A stretch of DNA of 64,000 nt from Ceratopteris richardii (taxonomy: Eukaryota; Streptophyta; Polypodiopsida; Polypodiales; Pteridaceae). The position numbers and the translations under genes are program-made. The notes below the pieces were generated by a model. That model worked only from the letters and a program-made list of their open reading frames with translations. It did no database searches and was not told the DNA's origin. Below are positions 23,301 to 33,509 of the stretch, one piece after another. The stretch spans positions 83,284,728-83,348,727 of the forward strand of contig CM035417.1 in NCBI GenBank assembly GCA_020310875.1, read 5' to 3'. Each line of letters opens with the position of its first letter. Within the stretch, counting starts at the first letter, position 1.

Positions 23301-24689
23301 GTCGTCTTCTTCTGTTGTGTTGGCATGATATTGCCCTGGATCCATGGCATCAGGTCCTTGATGAAATTCACTGAGTCTCTGCATATCTGAGCTAGCCCTT
23401 CTGGAACACAGCACTCTGGGCACAAGAAATCCATCTTGCATATGACATTTCTTAATCCTTTCGATGTCTCTACCAAGAAAAGCAGGTTGTCAGAATCTTC
23501 ATCTTCATAATCTAGTTTGTAAACAAGGCCATACTGAAAACCTTGTGTTGTCGTGATCTTTCCTCTGCCATAAGCCCCTGTGAACACAAGGAGGACTGCA
23601 TTCTTCTCTTCAACGTACTGAAGGCACCACTCTAGATTTGTCATGTCCCGAAGTGGACAATCTGTCCTCATGACCTCCGTATCCCTAGACCTTTCCCTCA
23701 TATTTGGATCCTCCTCAAGAATTTTTATGCTACTCTGTCCACCTGAGGATATTCCTAGTGGGTTGCTGGCCTTCTCAGAGGATAATGGTGCAATAATTTT
23801 CTTTGGTTTTGCTTGGTGACCAATGCCTTTGTCACGTTGCTGGTCACCAGAGCCCATGGTGACTCTGAGCTTCTTGATGGGCCTTTCATCCTTGTACTCC
23901 GCATCCTTGAAGGCACTTGGAAATATCAGATCAAACGTAAATGTGGTTTTCAAAGGCCCAAGTCCATGCCAGGCATCGATTTTGAGCTTCACGTCGATGC
24001 CAGGCATCGATGTTTAAGTGCATGTCGATGCCAGGCATCGACTTTGTGTGCAAGTCGATGCCCGGCATCGACTTGAGGGTGAAATTTGATGCCAGGCATC
24101 GACTTGGGGGTGCAAGAGTCGATGCTTGGCATCGACTTTTGGGCCCAAGTCGATGCTTGGCATCGACTTTTGGGCCAAGTCGATGCCTGGCATCGACATT
24201 TACCCTCAAGTCGATGCCTGGCATCGACTTGCACACAAAGTCGATGCCTGGCATCGACTTGGGCCCAAAAGTCGATGCCAAGCATCGACTTGGGCCCAAA
24301 AGCTGATGCCAAGCATCGACTTTGCACCCTAAAGTCGATGCCTGGCATCGACTTTTCAGTGCATGTTGATGCCGGCAAGTCGATGCTTGGCATCGACTTT
24401 TGGGCCCAAGTCGATGCCTGGCATCGTTTTGGAATCCTAAGTCGATGCCTGGCATCGACTTACACCTTAAAGTCGATGCCAGGCATCGAGCTGTACATGC
24501 TTTGGATCCATATTTCTAGAGGTAAGAAAAATAAATACCTAGAAATCAGACTTTTTACACAGACATACAGAGGGAATCTTTTTGGAATCTTTATTTATGG
24601 TATGATTTTGTCTACCTCTTGGTACTTTTGCCAACATTCTTCTTCTCCATCAGACTTGGCTTGCTGGTATGCTGAGCTCTGTGCTCCAT
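20320..24689 (-). CDS. ParB-domain DNA methyltransferase of transposon T (one in-frame stop)
   Basis: Six exons, all with GT-AG introns and matching phases: 24689-24616, 23915-22224, 22139-22001, 21540-21083, 21013-20724 and 20651-20320, 995 codons including the stop. The start ATG lies about 70 bp after a TATA box. Residues of roughly 295-440 resemble the ParB N-terminal domain (NLHVQNLKKKMKINP, VIGGSHSVEARRQL). The C-terminal half has methyltransferase motifs in beta-class order: ADIPYGF (motif IV, near residue 720), VNPYQKPQKL (like HPTQKP), and VLDLFSGTG (motif I, near 879) continued over an intron by MTLACS and AVEKDD. This is the form of N6-adenine or N4-cytosine enzymes. Oddities are DIPY instead of DPPY and an in-frame TGA at 22603-22601 (codon about 463), likely a former CGA. 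It lies divergent to the transposase gene. Activity is inferred. Confidence 0.8.
21609..21931. repeat. Palindromic minisatellite, cluster 1 (intron)
   Basis: About 11 units at 30-31 base spacing, each with the core TCGATGCC(A/T)GGCATCGA or a close variant, separated by about 13-base variable spacers. The core is a perfect palindrome apart from the centre base. The cluster lies inside intron 3 of the methyltransferase gene (22000-21541), near its acceptor. Confidence 0.95.
23961..24489. repeat. Palindromic minisatellite, cluster 2 (intron)
   Basis: About 18 units of the same 17-base palindromic core with about 31-base spacing, inside intron 1 (24615-23916). Spacers such as CTTTTGGGCCCAAG appear in both orientations. 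The block with units 3-5 recurs inverted as units 8-10, and units 6-7 recur inverted as about 10-12. Open frames across the cluster (MPGID repeats) come from the repeat itself. Confidence 0.95.
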
Positions 24690-24757
24690 GGCTGTCTGTG
24701 CTCTGCTGCTCTCTCTTGCTCGTGGATTTTGAAAATGCGGATGATCTCCTCCTCTTG

Positions 24758-24765
24758 TATTTATA
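24758..24765 (-). promoter_or_regulatory. TATA box of the ParB-methyltransferase gene
   Basis: TATAAATA on the minus strand (context CCTATAAATACAAG), about 70 bases upstream of the ATG at 24689. The spacing leaves a short 5' untranslated region of about 40 bases. Confidence 0.65.
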
Positions 24766-24911
24766 GGCAATTGGGTAACTTGAACCAGAGACTAACTGGA
24801 TCTAACTGAATGAGTCCAGTTGCTAACTAAATCTGTCAACTTATCTAACCAGGGAATAGCACCCACACAAATAGGCTGTTTCAGAGCCACTTTAATGAAA
24901 TATTCATAGAC

Positions 24912-25425
24912 CCTTGCAACTATTTATATACATTTGCATAGAAATTACATTTCAATGGCAAGAGTATGGTATGTCCATGAGGATGTCTAAACTCATGTAG
25001 AGATTTTTTTCTTAGAATCTCTTTCTTGGGAGAAAATCAAGTCAAAGTTGTGTTAAATGTGGGAGACTAATGACATCTTTATAGTATTACCCTCCTCACT
25101 TTAGTTCATATTCACATTTATCTTGTAACTCACTGTTGAAATGGAAAATCAATGTATGAATAAACATTCAAGTACAGAACCTTGCAACTATTTATATACA
25201 TTTGCATGGAAATTAAACTTCAATGGCAACAGTATGGTATGTACATGAGGATTTCTAATCTCATGTAGAAGTTTTTTCTTAGAGTCTGTTGCTTGGGAGA
25301 AAATCAGGTCTAAGTTGTGAGATTAATGACATCTTTATAGTGTTATTCTCCACACTTTAGTTCATATTCACATTTATCTTGTAACACATTGTTGAAATGG
25401 AAAATCAATGTATGAATAAACATTC
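24912..25425. repeat. 268-bp offset tandem duplication in T's intergenic region
   Basis: 24912-25169 and 25180-25425 are diverged copies. Both start CCTTGCAACTATTTATATACATT-like sequence and end AATCAATGTATGAATAAACATTC. They lie between the two divergent genes of T. Function is unknown; control of both promoters is possible. A shorter repeat (TTGGAACTCAACTTGGATAT) recurs near 25576 and 25658. Confidence 0.85.
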
Positions 25426-25921
25426 TGTGTACCTCTTTTACACATAATTCTTTTTTAATATACTTTCATCTACCTCTTTGATATCTAGCCAAGACCACAA
25501 TAAAACCTAATCCTTGAAATTTTAACCAAATGTAAAATTTCTTCTTGTATAGTGTTCAATGGCATAGCATATTCCAGTTGGAACTCAACTTGGATATATT
25601 CCAGTTGTAAAATTTCTTCTTGTAAAATTTCTCCAAACAATTTTATTATATATTCCTGTTGGAACTCAACTTGGATATATTTTGATTCATTCACAATGCT
25701 TAGACTCAATGACTCATATGTAGTTAGAAATCAACTGTGTTTCTCATTTGAATCAAAAGTGAATCAAATCTTTGGTTCCCTTATTAGTGTATATTTGAGT
25801 AATTAAGTGATTTGATGTAATTTGATGTTTAATGTTATTTAATGTACTTTAATAAGCTTTTGATTTCATATCTTCTTGATGTGACATTTGATGTGACATC
25901 TTCACTTGATCTCGGATTTCT

Positions 25922-25937
25922 ACTTATTTAAAAAGGT
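25922..25937 (+). promoter_or_regulatory. Possible TATA box of the T transposase gene
   Basis: ACTTATTTAAAAAGGT lies about 55-70 bases before the ATG at 25991. It is the best TATA-like string close to the gene. An upstream noncoding exon cannot be excluded. Confidence 0.4.
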
Positions 25938-25990
25938 CATTCATCTTCAGTCTTCTGTGAACTCAGTGAAGATGAGCTCAATCTTTTTCA

Positions 25991-28711
25991 GTGGATGCTT
26001 GGGCATCAGCTTCCTCTGCTCATATTGATTCATTGTTCTCAGTTGAACCTTTCCAGAGAAGTGATGATCCCTATGATTTAGAACGTGCTGATGATTCCAT
26101 GTTTTCTGTTGAGTCATTTAAGTTATCCAATTCACAGTGCAATGCTGCTCAACCAAATGCATCTCTTGATCTCCCATCTGATCCAACCATTGATCTCCCT
26201 TCTGACTCAAGTGCATGTGGAGCAACGAAAAAGCAAAGCAAGCTCAATCTACGATTTAAAAGAAGGTCTCGTGAAGTAAGTCGAAAAAGATTTAAATTTC
26301 TTACTTCAGATAGACAGATTGCATTGGATATTGTGAAGCATTGTTGTGGTTTGAAATGTTTGTATAATTTAGGAATGAAGAAACTAAAGCACATAAGAGA
26401 AAAATTCCTCCATTTAGATAGTGAAAGGCAAGATATATACCTTGTTTCTTGCATGGAAATGATTGAGGATAACATGTCAGTAACGCGTGTTGGTTTTGAA
26501 TATTTCTTTACTCAAGGGATGCCATGCTGTAGGGCTGCATTTAAAATTGCAATGGGTGTAGGAAATTTTAGAATACATAGGGTTCAACAAGGGCTTTTGA
26601 ATGGGGATCTCATTTTGGATACGTTCCATGTTGGGACCAAAGGATCTGTTGGACGTCATGCAATGAATTGGATGATGAACTATTTTAGCTTGCATTGTGA
26701 AGTTATGCCTACAACTGGAAGGTTGCACTTGTCAGATAACTTTACTCGTCGAGAGGTATTTCAAATATATAGAGAAGACATGGAAAATAGAAATGAGAAG
26801 TATGTGTTGTATCGTCACTTTACTCGATTATGGAAGGAAGAGTTTAACAATGTTTCTATTCCTCGTAAAGTTAGAATGGGTGAATGTTCAGTTTGCGCCA
26901 CTTTGAAAAACATGGCAAAAGGGGCTACAACACCACACGAAAAGCATAATTTTAAAAACCTTCTTAACAACCATCGTGACAGTCAAGCATTAGAGAGAAA
27001 GAAAGCAATTCATCATCGAAGTAAGGCACTCAGAAATCCGGAGCGTTATATGTGTTTGTTGATCGATGGTATGGATAAAAAAAAAACTTGTTTGCCACAT
27101 TTTTATCGCATCCCTAAGGACATTGGAGATGAAGTCCTTGTGCAAATGCATTTGGTTGGTGCTTTGGTATACAATGGAACTGTAATGTCCAAGGTTTTCT
27201 TCACATATCCGAATGTGCATAATGATCCAAACCTTACAGTTACTGTCATTCATCGTGTTTTGCAATCATGGAAGGGTCTTTTGCCACCAACTCTATATTT
27301 GCAACTAGATAATACTGCAAGAGAGAATAAAAGTTCTACAGTCTTTGGATATTTAAGCATGCTTGTTGAAAAACAGGTATTTCAAAAGGTTAAGGTAAAT
27401 TTTCTTCTAGTTGGCCACACTCATGATCACATTGATCAAATGTTCAGTACTTTCTCTAAGAAGTTGGCACGTAACAATGCTTTTACTCTTCCGATTTTAT
27501 CTGAGCTGATTTCAGAAGCATATACTCCAAAACCAGAAGTTCAACACCTCACACAGATTTATGACTTTAAGCGCTTTCGCTCAATGGGCCTTGATAACAG
27601 TGCTAAGGTTTTGGCTCCATTGCACAATATTAGTTTCAACCATGTATTCTTGATGAGGAGGGTTGATGAAATAACCCTTTTATTTGCAAAGCAGTATTCA
27701 TCTTCTCTTGGGTGGGAGCCTAAAGAGGGATGCAGATTCTTATTGCAGGTGCCTAATTTGTCTACTGTAACAGTGTATGGTGAAGAACAATCACCATATG
27801 AAGATAAAAACAATACAGAAAGATGTGGAAGTGTGGTTGATCAAAGTAAAAGCTGGATGCATGCACTCATTGAAAAGAAGAGACATATTGAGCGTGCAAA
27901 AAAATATGCTGGAGATCAAGATGTATCTTGGTGGGAGGACTTTTTCAATCATCAAGAAGAGATTATACAGTATACAATTGCAGGTCACTGGCCAGTTGAT
28001 GTTCCATTCACATGGGATTTTTGTACACAAAGATCCGTGAATGTGGCCCAAGCATGTAATGCAGATGCACTTCAAAGTTTTATACATCCACCAGAAAGAA
28101 ATATTTATGTCGGCCCAAGGATGACAAAACAGGCAGAAGCAAGATGGCAATGAAATTTAATAGAGATAAATGTTGGAACGCTTATTGCAGTACTTGCTGA
28201 TGGTGATGAGGCTACCAGACCATTTTGGATTGCAAAGGTTTTAGAGATAACTAAAGATATTGATCAGAGAAGAATAGAGGCTTTGATGGTGCATTGGTAT
28301 TACACTAAAAGTAGTAATGCATTCACAGGTAAATATAACTTAGAAATGGTGTGTGATACTAAACGAACAGGTTCAAAAAGGAAAAAGAATATTCGAAGCA
28401 CATCCACTCTTAAAATGGATGATGTAGATATTCTTGTTTATGATTTTTCCTTGACAAAAACTGGTCACTTGAGGAAAGCAACCATCAACATGATAAAACA
28501 AAAGCTTCCAGATGTATGTGGTACAGGAAATCATAGGAAAACAAGAAGAGTTGTGCATGATCCTGCAGAATTTGGTATGTACGTGGATGAAGATAGAGCT
28601 CTTGTGGATATAGAAGAAGAAGAAGAGAGCTCTCAACAGTATGAGACTGAATCAAGTGCATCAGATGATGAGGGTGTAGACATAGATCGACAAAGTTGTA
28701 AGTTGCATTGA
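25991..28711 (+). CDS. DUF7869-like transposase of transposon T (one in-frame stop)
   Basis: One frame runs 906 codons from the ATG at 25991 to 28711, broken only by a TGA at 28151-28153. The N-terminal part has a Cys cluster (KHCCGLKC) and a helix-turn-helix-like stretch (AFKIAMGVGNFRIHRVQQGL). The centre has a CSVCATL zinc-type motif. The candidate catalytic acids are D359/D362 in LLIDGMDKKK, D440 in LQLDNTARENK, and D479/D482 in HTHDHIDQMF. This layout is what I remember of the DUF7869 family, RNase H-fold proteins of eukaryotic mobile elements. After the TGA, FWIAKVLEI and LMVHWYYTKS suggest a chromo/BAH-like module, then an acidic tail. No intron is evident. It would cut and rejoin T's ends in the nucleus. 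The family name is from memory. Confidence 0.75.
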
Positions 28712-28876
28712 AGCTCACAGACATTTTTAGTGCTTATGTAAATGCCTCAAAGTAGTTTGGTTAATGAAACCATGTTTTGTAGCAATTTTGAATAACAATC
28801 AGATATCCACCCATTAAAGATATGTCTAAAATGTTATTTTTGTGTAAAAACTATTGATTTCTACATTCTTATATAT

Positions 28877-28970
28877 ATTTTAGACATGTCAATGTCTTAT
28901 CATATAGATTTTGGACATGTCAATGTCTTATCATATACATTTTGGGACACGTCAATGCCTAATATAGTGA
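28877..28970. repeat. Three short tandem units near T's right end
   Basis: GACATGTCAATGTCTTATCA starts at 28883 and 28914, with a diverged third copy from 28946 (GACACGTCAATGCC). The period is 31-32 bases. The units contain ACATGT, a small palindrome. The rest of 28712-29142 is AT-rich noncoding sequence. Confidence 0.8.
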
Positions 28971-29142
28971 AATTTTGACTACATTTTGAGCTCATTTTTT
29001 TTTTGAGAAAATGACAAAAAATGTCAAAAATTACTTATTTTCACCTCATTTTTGTAATATATGTATACTGGTGTAAAGGAATTCCAAAAATGAGGTGAAA
29101 ACATGTAGTTTTTGACGAGAGTGTTCTCTTTTTACGACATAG

Positions 29143-29167
29143 TTCTCGTTTGTTACGACTCGCTGTT
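29143..29167 (-). repeat. Right terminal inverted repeat of T
   Basis: Read on the minus strand it begins AACAGCGAGTCGTAACAAAC. Just inside, the related words CGTAACAAACGAGAAC and CGTAAAAAGAGAACAC form a short subterminal repeat that may be a transposase binding site. Flanking ATGA lies at 29168-29171. Confidence 0.85.
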
Positions 29168-29171
29168 ATGA

Positions 29172-32100
29172 GGTACAAACAGAAGATGATACAAAACATC
29201 CTGTGGAGAAAATAGGCAATGTCAAAGCACCTGGTGGAAACATCAACCTACTCAGTAAGGTACTCTATGTCCCTACCATTACAAAGAATTTGATAAGTGT
29301 TGGGCAGATAGTAGAGAAAGGGTTGCAAGTCAGGTTCACAAAAGCAGGAGCATTTGTTGAAGATCCAAGTCAAGGATTCAGAAGAATTGCAAAAGGTGAA
29401 AAGACAGGTAGATTGTTCACATTTGAATTACAGGACACTAGAAACATTGCTCTCTTTAATTATGGTAGTCAGACACTCACAGAATTGGAAGTATGGCACA
29501 AAAGGTTAGCACATATTGGTGAAAGGTCATTAAAGCAAATATGCAGGGACCAAAGTGTACTTGGACTTCCTAATTTTTCAAAACAACATATGATTTATAA
29601 GTGTAGTGCACGTCAATTTGGAAAGTCTCATAGGTTACCATTCATGAAGAAAGGTTATATGCATGGAGATCTCTTGGAGTTGGTTCATACAGATGTATGG
29701 GGACCTAGCAAGGAAGCTTCAATATCTGGATCAAGGTATTATGTTTCCTTTATTGATGATTGCAGTAGACGGACTATCCTATTCTTTATGAAACACAAAG
29801 ATGAAGTTTTTTCATGTTTCAAAAGATATTTGGCTCTTGTGGAGAATCAAACAGGTAAATCACTAAAAAGGCTAAGGTCAGATGGAGGGGGAGAATACTT
29901 CTCCCATGATTTTGATTCTTTTCTTCAAGAAAGAGGAATCAAAAGAGAGGTAACTACAAGGTACACTCCTGAGCAAAATGGAGTGGCAGAAAGGACGAAT
30001 AGGACAATTGTTGAAGCTGCAAGGTCTATGTTAAATGAAAAGCATTTACCTAATTACTTATGGGATGAGGCTGTATCTACAGCCACTTACTTGATTAACA
30101 GGTTGCCTTCAAAATCCCTTGATGGGATGACTCCATATGAGGCTTGGAATGGAAGAAGACCAAGCTTAGATCATTGTAAAATTTTTGGATGTATTGCTTT
30201 TGCTCATGTTCCTTCACAGGTTAGAGGCAAGATGGATCCAAAGGCAGAAAGGTGTGTATTTATTGGATATGACAACAATCAAAAGGGCTACAGGTTATAC
30301 AACCCTACCAACAAAGGATTCTTGGTAAGCAGAGATGTAGTTTTTGATGAGAACAATTCATGGTATGAAGATTCATGCAGGAAGGTCAATTTACCATATA
30401 ATCTTGAAGAAGATTTTCCAAAGCTTGGTAGAGAACAATCAAAGATTGAAGAACAAGACACCTCAGAGGATGATGAAGAATCTCAGATGGAAAAGATCAA
30501 AGCATGGAAGTCTAAAGGTAAAGAAAAATTGCAGGAACTTGGACATGAGGCAGAATCATCACATCATGGCCTAAGAAGATCTATGAGGGAAAAGAAAAAA
30601 CCAGAAAGGTATGGGTTTGACACCTCATTAGTAACTAAACATTCTATCTACATAGCACAGGACATAAACCAAGAGGAGCCATCATCATTTGAAGAGGCCA
30701 AAGCAAAAACAGAATGGAAGCATGCAATGAAGGAAGAGATTGAAGCACTTGAGGAAAACAACACTTGGGATTTGGTGCCCAAGACTTCATCCATGAAGGT
30801 AATAGGCTCAAGATGGGTCTATAAACTCAAGAAGAATTCTGATGGTTCCATTAACAGGTATAAGGCAAGGCTTGTAGCAAAAGGCTTTGCACAAACGCAG
30901 GGAATTGATTATGAGGAGACCTTCTCTCCTGTGGCAAAGATGCCTACTATTAGGGTTTTGCTTAGTATTGCCTCTTCCAAGAATTGGAAGATACTTCAAC
31001 TAGATGTAAAGAATGCATTCTTGAATGGTTGGATAACATAAGGTATATATGGCACAACCACCTGGTTTTGAGAATCAAGTTTATCCTGATTATGTGTGTA
31101 AACTTAACAAAGCATTGTATGGTCTCAAGCAAGCTCCAAGAGCTTGGAATTTCAGGCTTATTTCATTCTTGCAGGACAAAGGCTTTCAACCAAGCAAGGC
31201 AGATCCTTCACTCTTTATTAAAAAGAGTAATTCTGAGGTCATCTACCTATGTGTATATGTAGATGATATTATATTGACAGGAAATGATGCAGATGGTATG
31301 AAGAAGATCAAAGATCAGATGAGAGAAGAGTTCAAGATAAGTGATTTGGGTTCACTTACCTACTTCCTAGGTTTGGAAGTTATCTACAAAGATCATGGTT
31401 TGTTTCTCACTCAAAGAAAGTACATTAAGGACATGTTGGCAAAATTCAAGATGCAAGATTGTAAGATTGCAGGTACTCCAATGGAGGTCAATCACAAATT
31501 GAGCTCACATGAAGGTGAACTCATAGAGGACATCACATCATATCAAAGTCTAGTGGGTAGTCTCAACTATGCCACATTGACAAGAGTAGATATATGTTAC
31601 AGTGTGAGTGTGCTAAGCCAATTTATGCACACACCAAGGAAACCACATATGGATGCTGCCAAAAGGATTCTCAAGTATCTCAAAGGAACCATAAATGAAG
31701 GACTTTATTATCCTTATGTATCTGATTTAGGTTTGAAGCTATTTTCTGATGCAGATTGGGCTGGCTCCAAGGAAGATAGAAGGAGCACTTCAGGTTATCT
31801 TACCTTTGCAGGTTCAAAGCTTATTTCATGGTCATCCAAGAAGCAACCCACAGTTGCTCTGTCTTCTACTGAAGCTGAATATAGAGGTCTCCATAGCTAC
31901 TCAAGAAGCTATGTGGATGAAGACATTATTCAAAGATCTTGGATTGGAGTTTGGAACTCCAACTATTTTTGGTGACAATATGAGTTCTATTCACTTGGCT
32001 GCTAATCCTATTTTTCATGCAAGGACTAAACATATTGAAGTTCATTATCACTATGTACGAGAAAAGGTTCTAAGCAAAGAGATTCAAATATCATATGTGT

Positions 32101-32203
32101 CCACTCATCAACAATGTGCAAATATTCTAACCAAAGCACTGGATGGTACAAAGCTTTGCAAATTGAGGGCTATGATTGGTTTGCAGGTAATCTTGGAAGA
32201 TTG
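29172..32203 (+). pseudogene. Copia B protease end, integrase, RT and RNase H
   Basis: The polyprotein resumes directly after T. Integrase has [19 protein letters not shown] and [11 protein letters not shown], so all three catalytic acids are present. RT has [35 protein letters not shown] and YVDDIILTGND. RNase H shows SDADWAGSKEDRRSTSGY and ends RTKHIEVHYHYVREK. Two lesions are visible against D. One is a 2-base loss at about 31040 that creates a stop after NGWIT. The other is a 2-base loss at about 31888 that shifts RNase H into a frame ending at 32204. Together with T, they make the copy non-autonomous. Confidence 0.92.
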
Positions 32204-32236
32204 AAGACCTCAAGCATACTTGGCTTGAGGGGGAGC

Positions 32237-33509
32237 TGTTGGAGCAAGTCTATGACAAGCCTAAGTATTGGCTTGAGTCTCACAAAAGTCTTAGAAGAAG
32301 CTTTAAAAAGAAGACTATGTAAAGTTCACTTGTGAACTACCTCTTGTAACTTTTGAAGAGTTTACTTAATGTAAAAGTAAGAGAATCTTAAGTGGTTGAG
32401 TCCACTTGATCAAGAATGGAAAGAGGAGCCACGAATTCGTGATTTGTGGTAGGTAGAGAATCAAATCAATCATTGATTGATTGGAGAGTGATTGAGGGAA
32501 GTTAGCCTCCCAAACTCAACTATAAATAGATGGCAATTTTAGTCGTGGTTAGAGAGACCTATGTGAAGACCTCCAAGAGCTGAGCTTTATGCCATATCAA
32601 GGTGTGATTACAAGGCACACATATGTATCAGTAATTCATTGTATTGTACAAGCAATATACTTTCATTTTCATGATTATTTGAGTTCATCTTTCCATGTTC
32701 TTGTGAAGTGTACTACTCACTGCCATTACTCTCAGTTTTCTCAGTCAGCTTGCAGAGATGTTTTCTCTGAGCTTGGTGCATCATTTTCAGTGATTTAACT
32801 TGGTAAAGTTAGCTCTATAAGTCTACTATATGCTCACAAATTTTCATGTCATTTGGATGTTGCAATCTTCAGTTATGTTCATTTGAAGTCAACAGGGTCT
32901 GTTCATCTTCACTTCTCTGTCAGGTACCCGACTTTTTCACTCATCTTGTCAGAGCCATTTCGTAGTGGTTACTTATCCAAATTCAGTGATTTAAAGCTTG
33001 TTGGATTCAACTTAGTGTCTAGTATAACCATGCAAATGTTCATAATCATTGGATTTCTACATTTTGAGTTATGATGATTTATCTGCTCACTGGTCTATTT
33101 CTGTAGCAGCCCGTGAAAATCGGGATGATGTCATCACTTGTTAAAACTCATTCTCAGTGTGTGGTTCATTATTTTTTATGAGATTACTCTTGAAAGTTAG
33201 CTCTTTAAGTTTTCTAGACTTATCCAAGAGGAATTGAGCTAATTGCTGTTGTGCTCAGAGAATTATGTAAAACACTGGACAGGTGTATGAACCAAGAATA
33301 GCAAGTTTTCACCTCTGAGCTAACTCCAACTTATCTGTTTTGATCTATCTTTTTGAGAGTGATCTTCCAAGGTACATAGGGTGTCTAATACATCCATTGG
33401 CAAGCTAAAAGGGCCCACCATATACTCTTGGAGTTCATTTGGCTGGTGTAGATCAAGGATTTTGCAACATCTCTTCATCTTCAAGCACATACCTATCCAT
33501 CTCTTCACA
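32237..33509 (+). repeat. 3' LTR of copia B
   Basis: It starts TGTTGG after the polypurine tract GGCTTGAGGGGGAGC (32223-32236) and ends TTCACA, followed by the TTATT duplication. TATAAATA lies at 32521-32528. Same length as the 5' LTR. Confidence 0.95.

Larger units (their letters stand above)
19665..29167. mobile_element. DNA transposon T with ParB-methyltransferase and transposase
   Basis: This is a 9503-bp insertion in the protease region of copia B. The uninterrupted copy D (54148-54175) shows the empty site. The four bases ATGA occur at 19661-19664 and again at 29168-29171. The ends are inverted repeats of about 25 bases with 20 matches. Inside are a minus-strand ParB-methyltransferase gene (24689-20320) and a plus-strand transposase-like gene (25991-28711), transcribed away from a shared 1.3-kb centre. 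It has no LTR, primer site or RT. I do not recognise the superfamily from the ends. Confidence 0.9.
17194..33509 (+). mobile_element. Copia B, complete, carrying transposon T
   Basis: It has two 1273-bp LTRs (17194-18466 and 32237-33509) starting TGTTGG and ending CACA, a primer site, gag, protease, integrase, RT, RNase H and a purine tract. The 5 bases before it (17189-17193) and after it (33510-33514) are both TTATT, the target duplication. The LTRs differ by only about two dozen bases by eye, so the insertion is fairly recent. Without T and its 4-bp duplication the element is about 6.8 kb. Confidence 0.95.

Noticed and set aside
21507..24455. MPGID/RCQAST repeat proteins on both strands
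   Set aside because: They are translations of the palindromic minisatellite and lie within introns of the methyltransferase gene. Both strands and several frames give similar peptides, as expected from a palindrome.
25991..28153. Host gene domesticated from a transposase
   Set aside because: It sits between intact TIRs with a target duplication in a young retrotransposon, so it is part of a mobile element and not an old host gene.
22601..28153. A variant genetic code reading TGA as an amino acid
   Set aside because: TAA and TAG stops are also scattered among neighbours, TGA is used as the normal final stop, and the TGA positions match CpG decay.
19665..29167. Helitron, or a piece of host DNA captured between two retroelements
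   Set aside because: The ends are inverted repeats with a duplicated ATGA, and both genes are of mobile-element type. No RepHel-like protein or Helitron end hairpin is seen.
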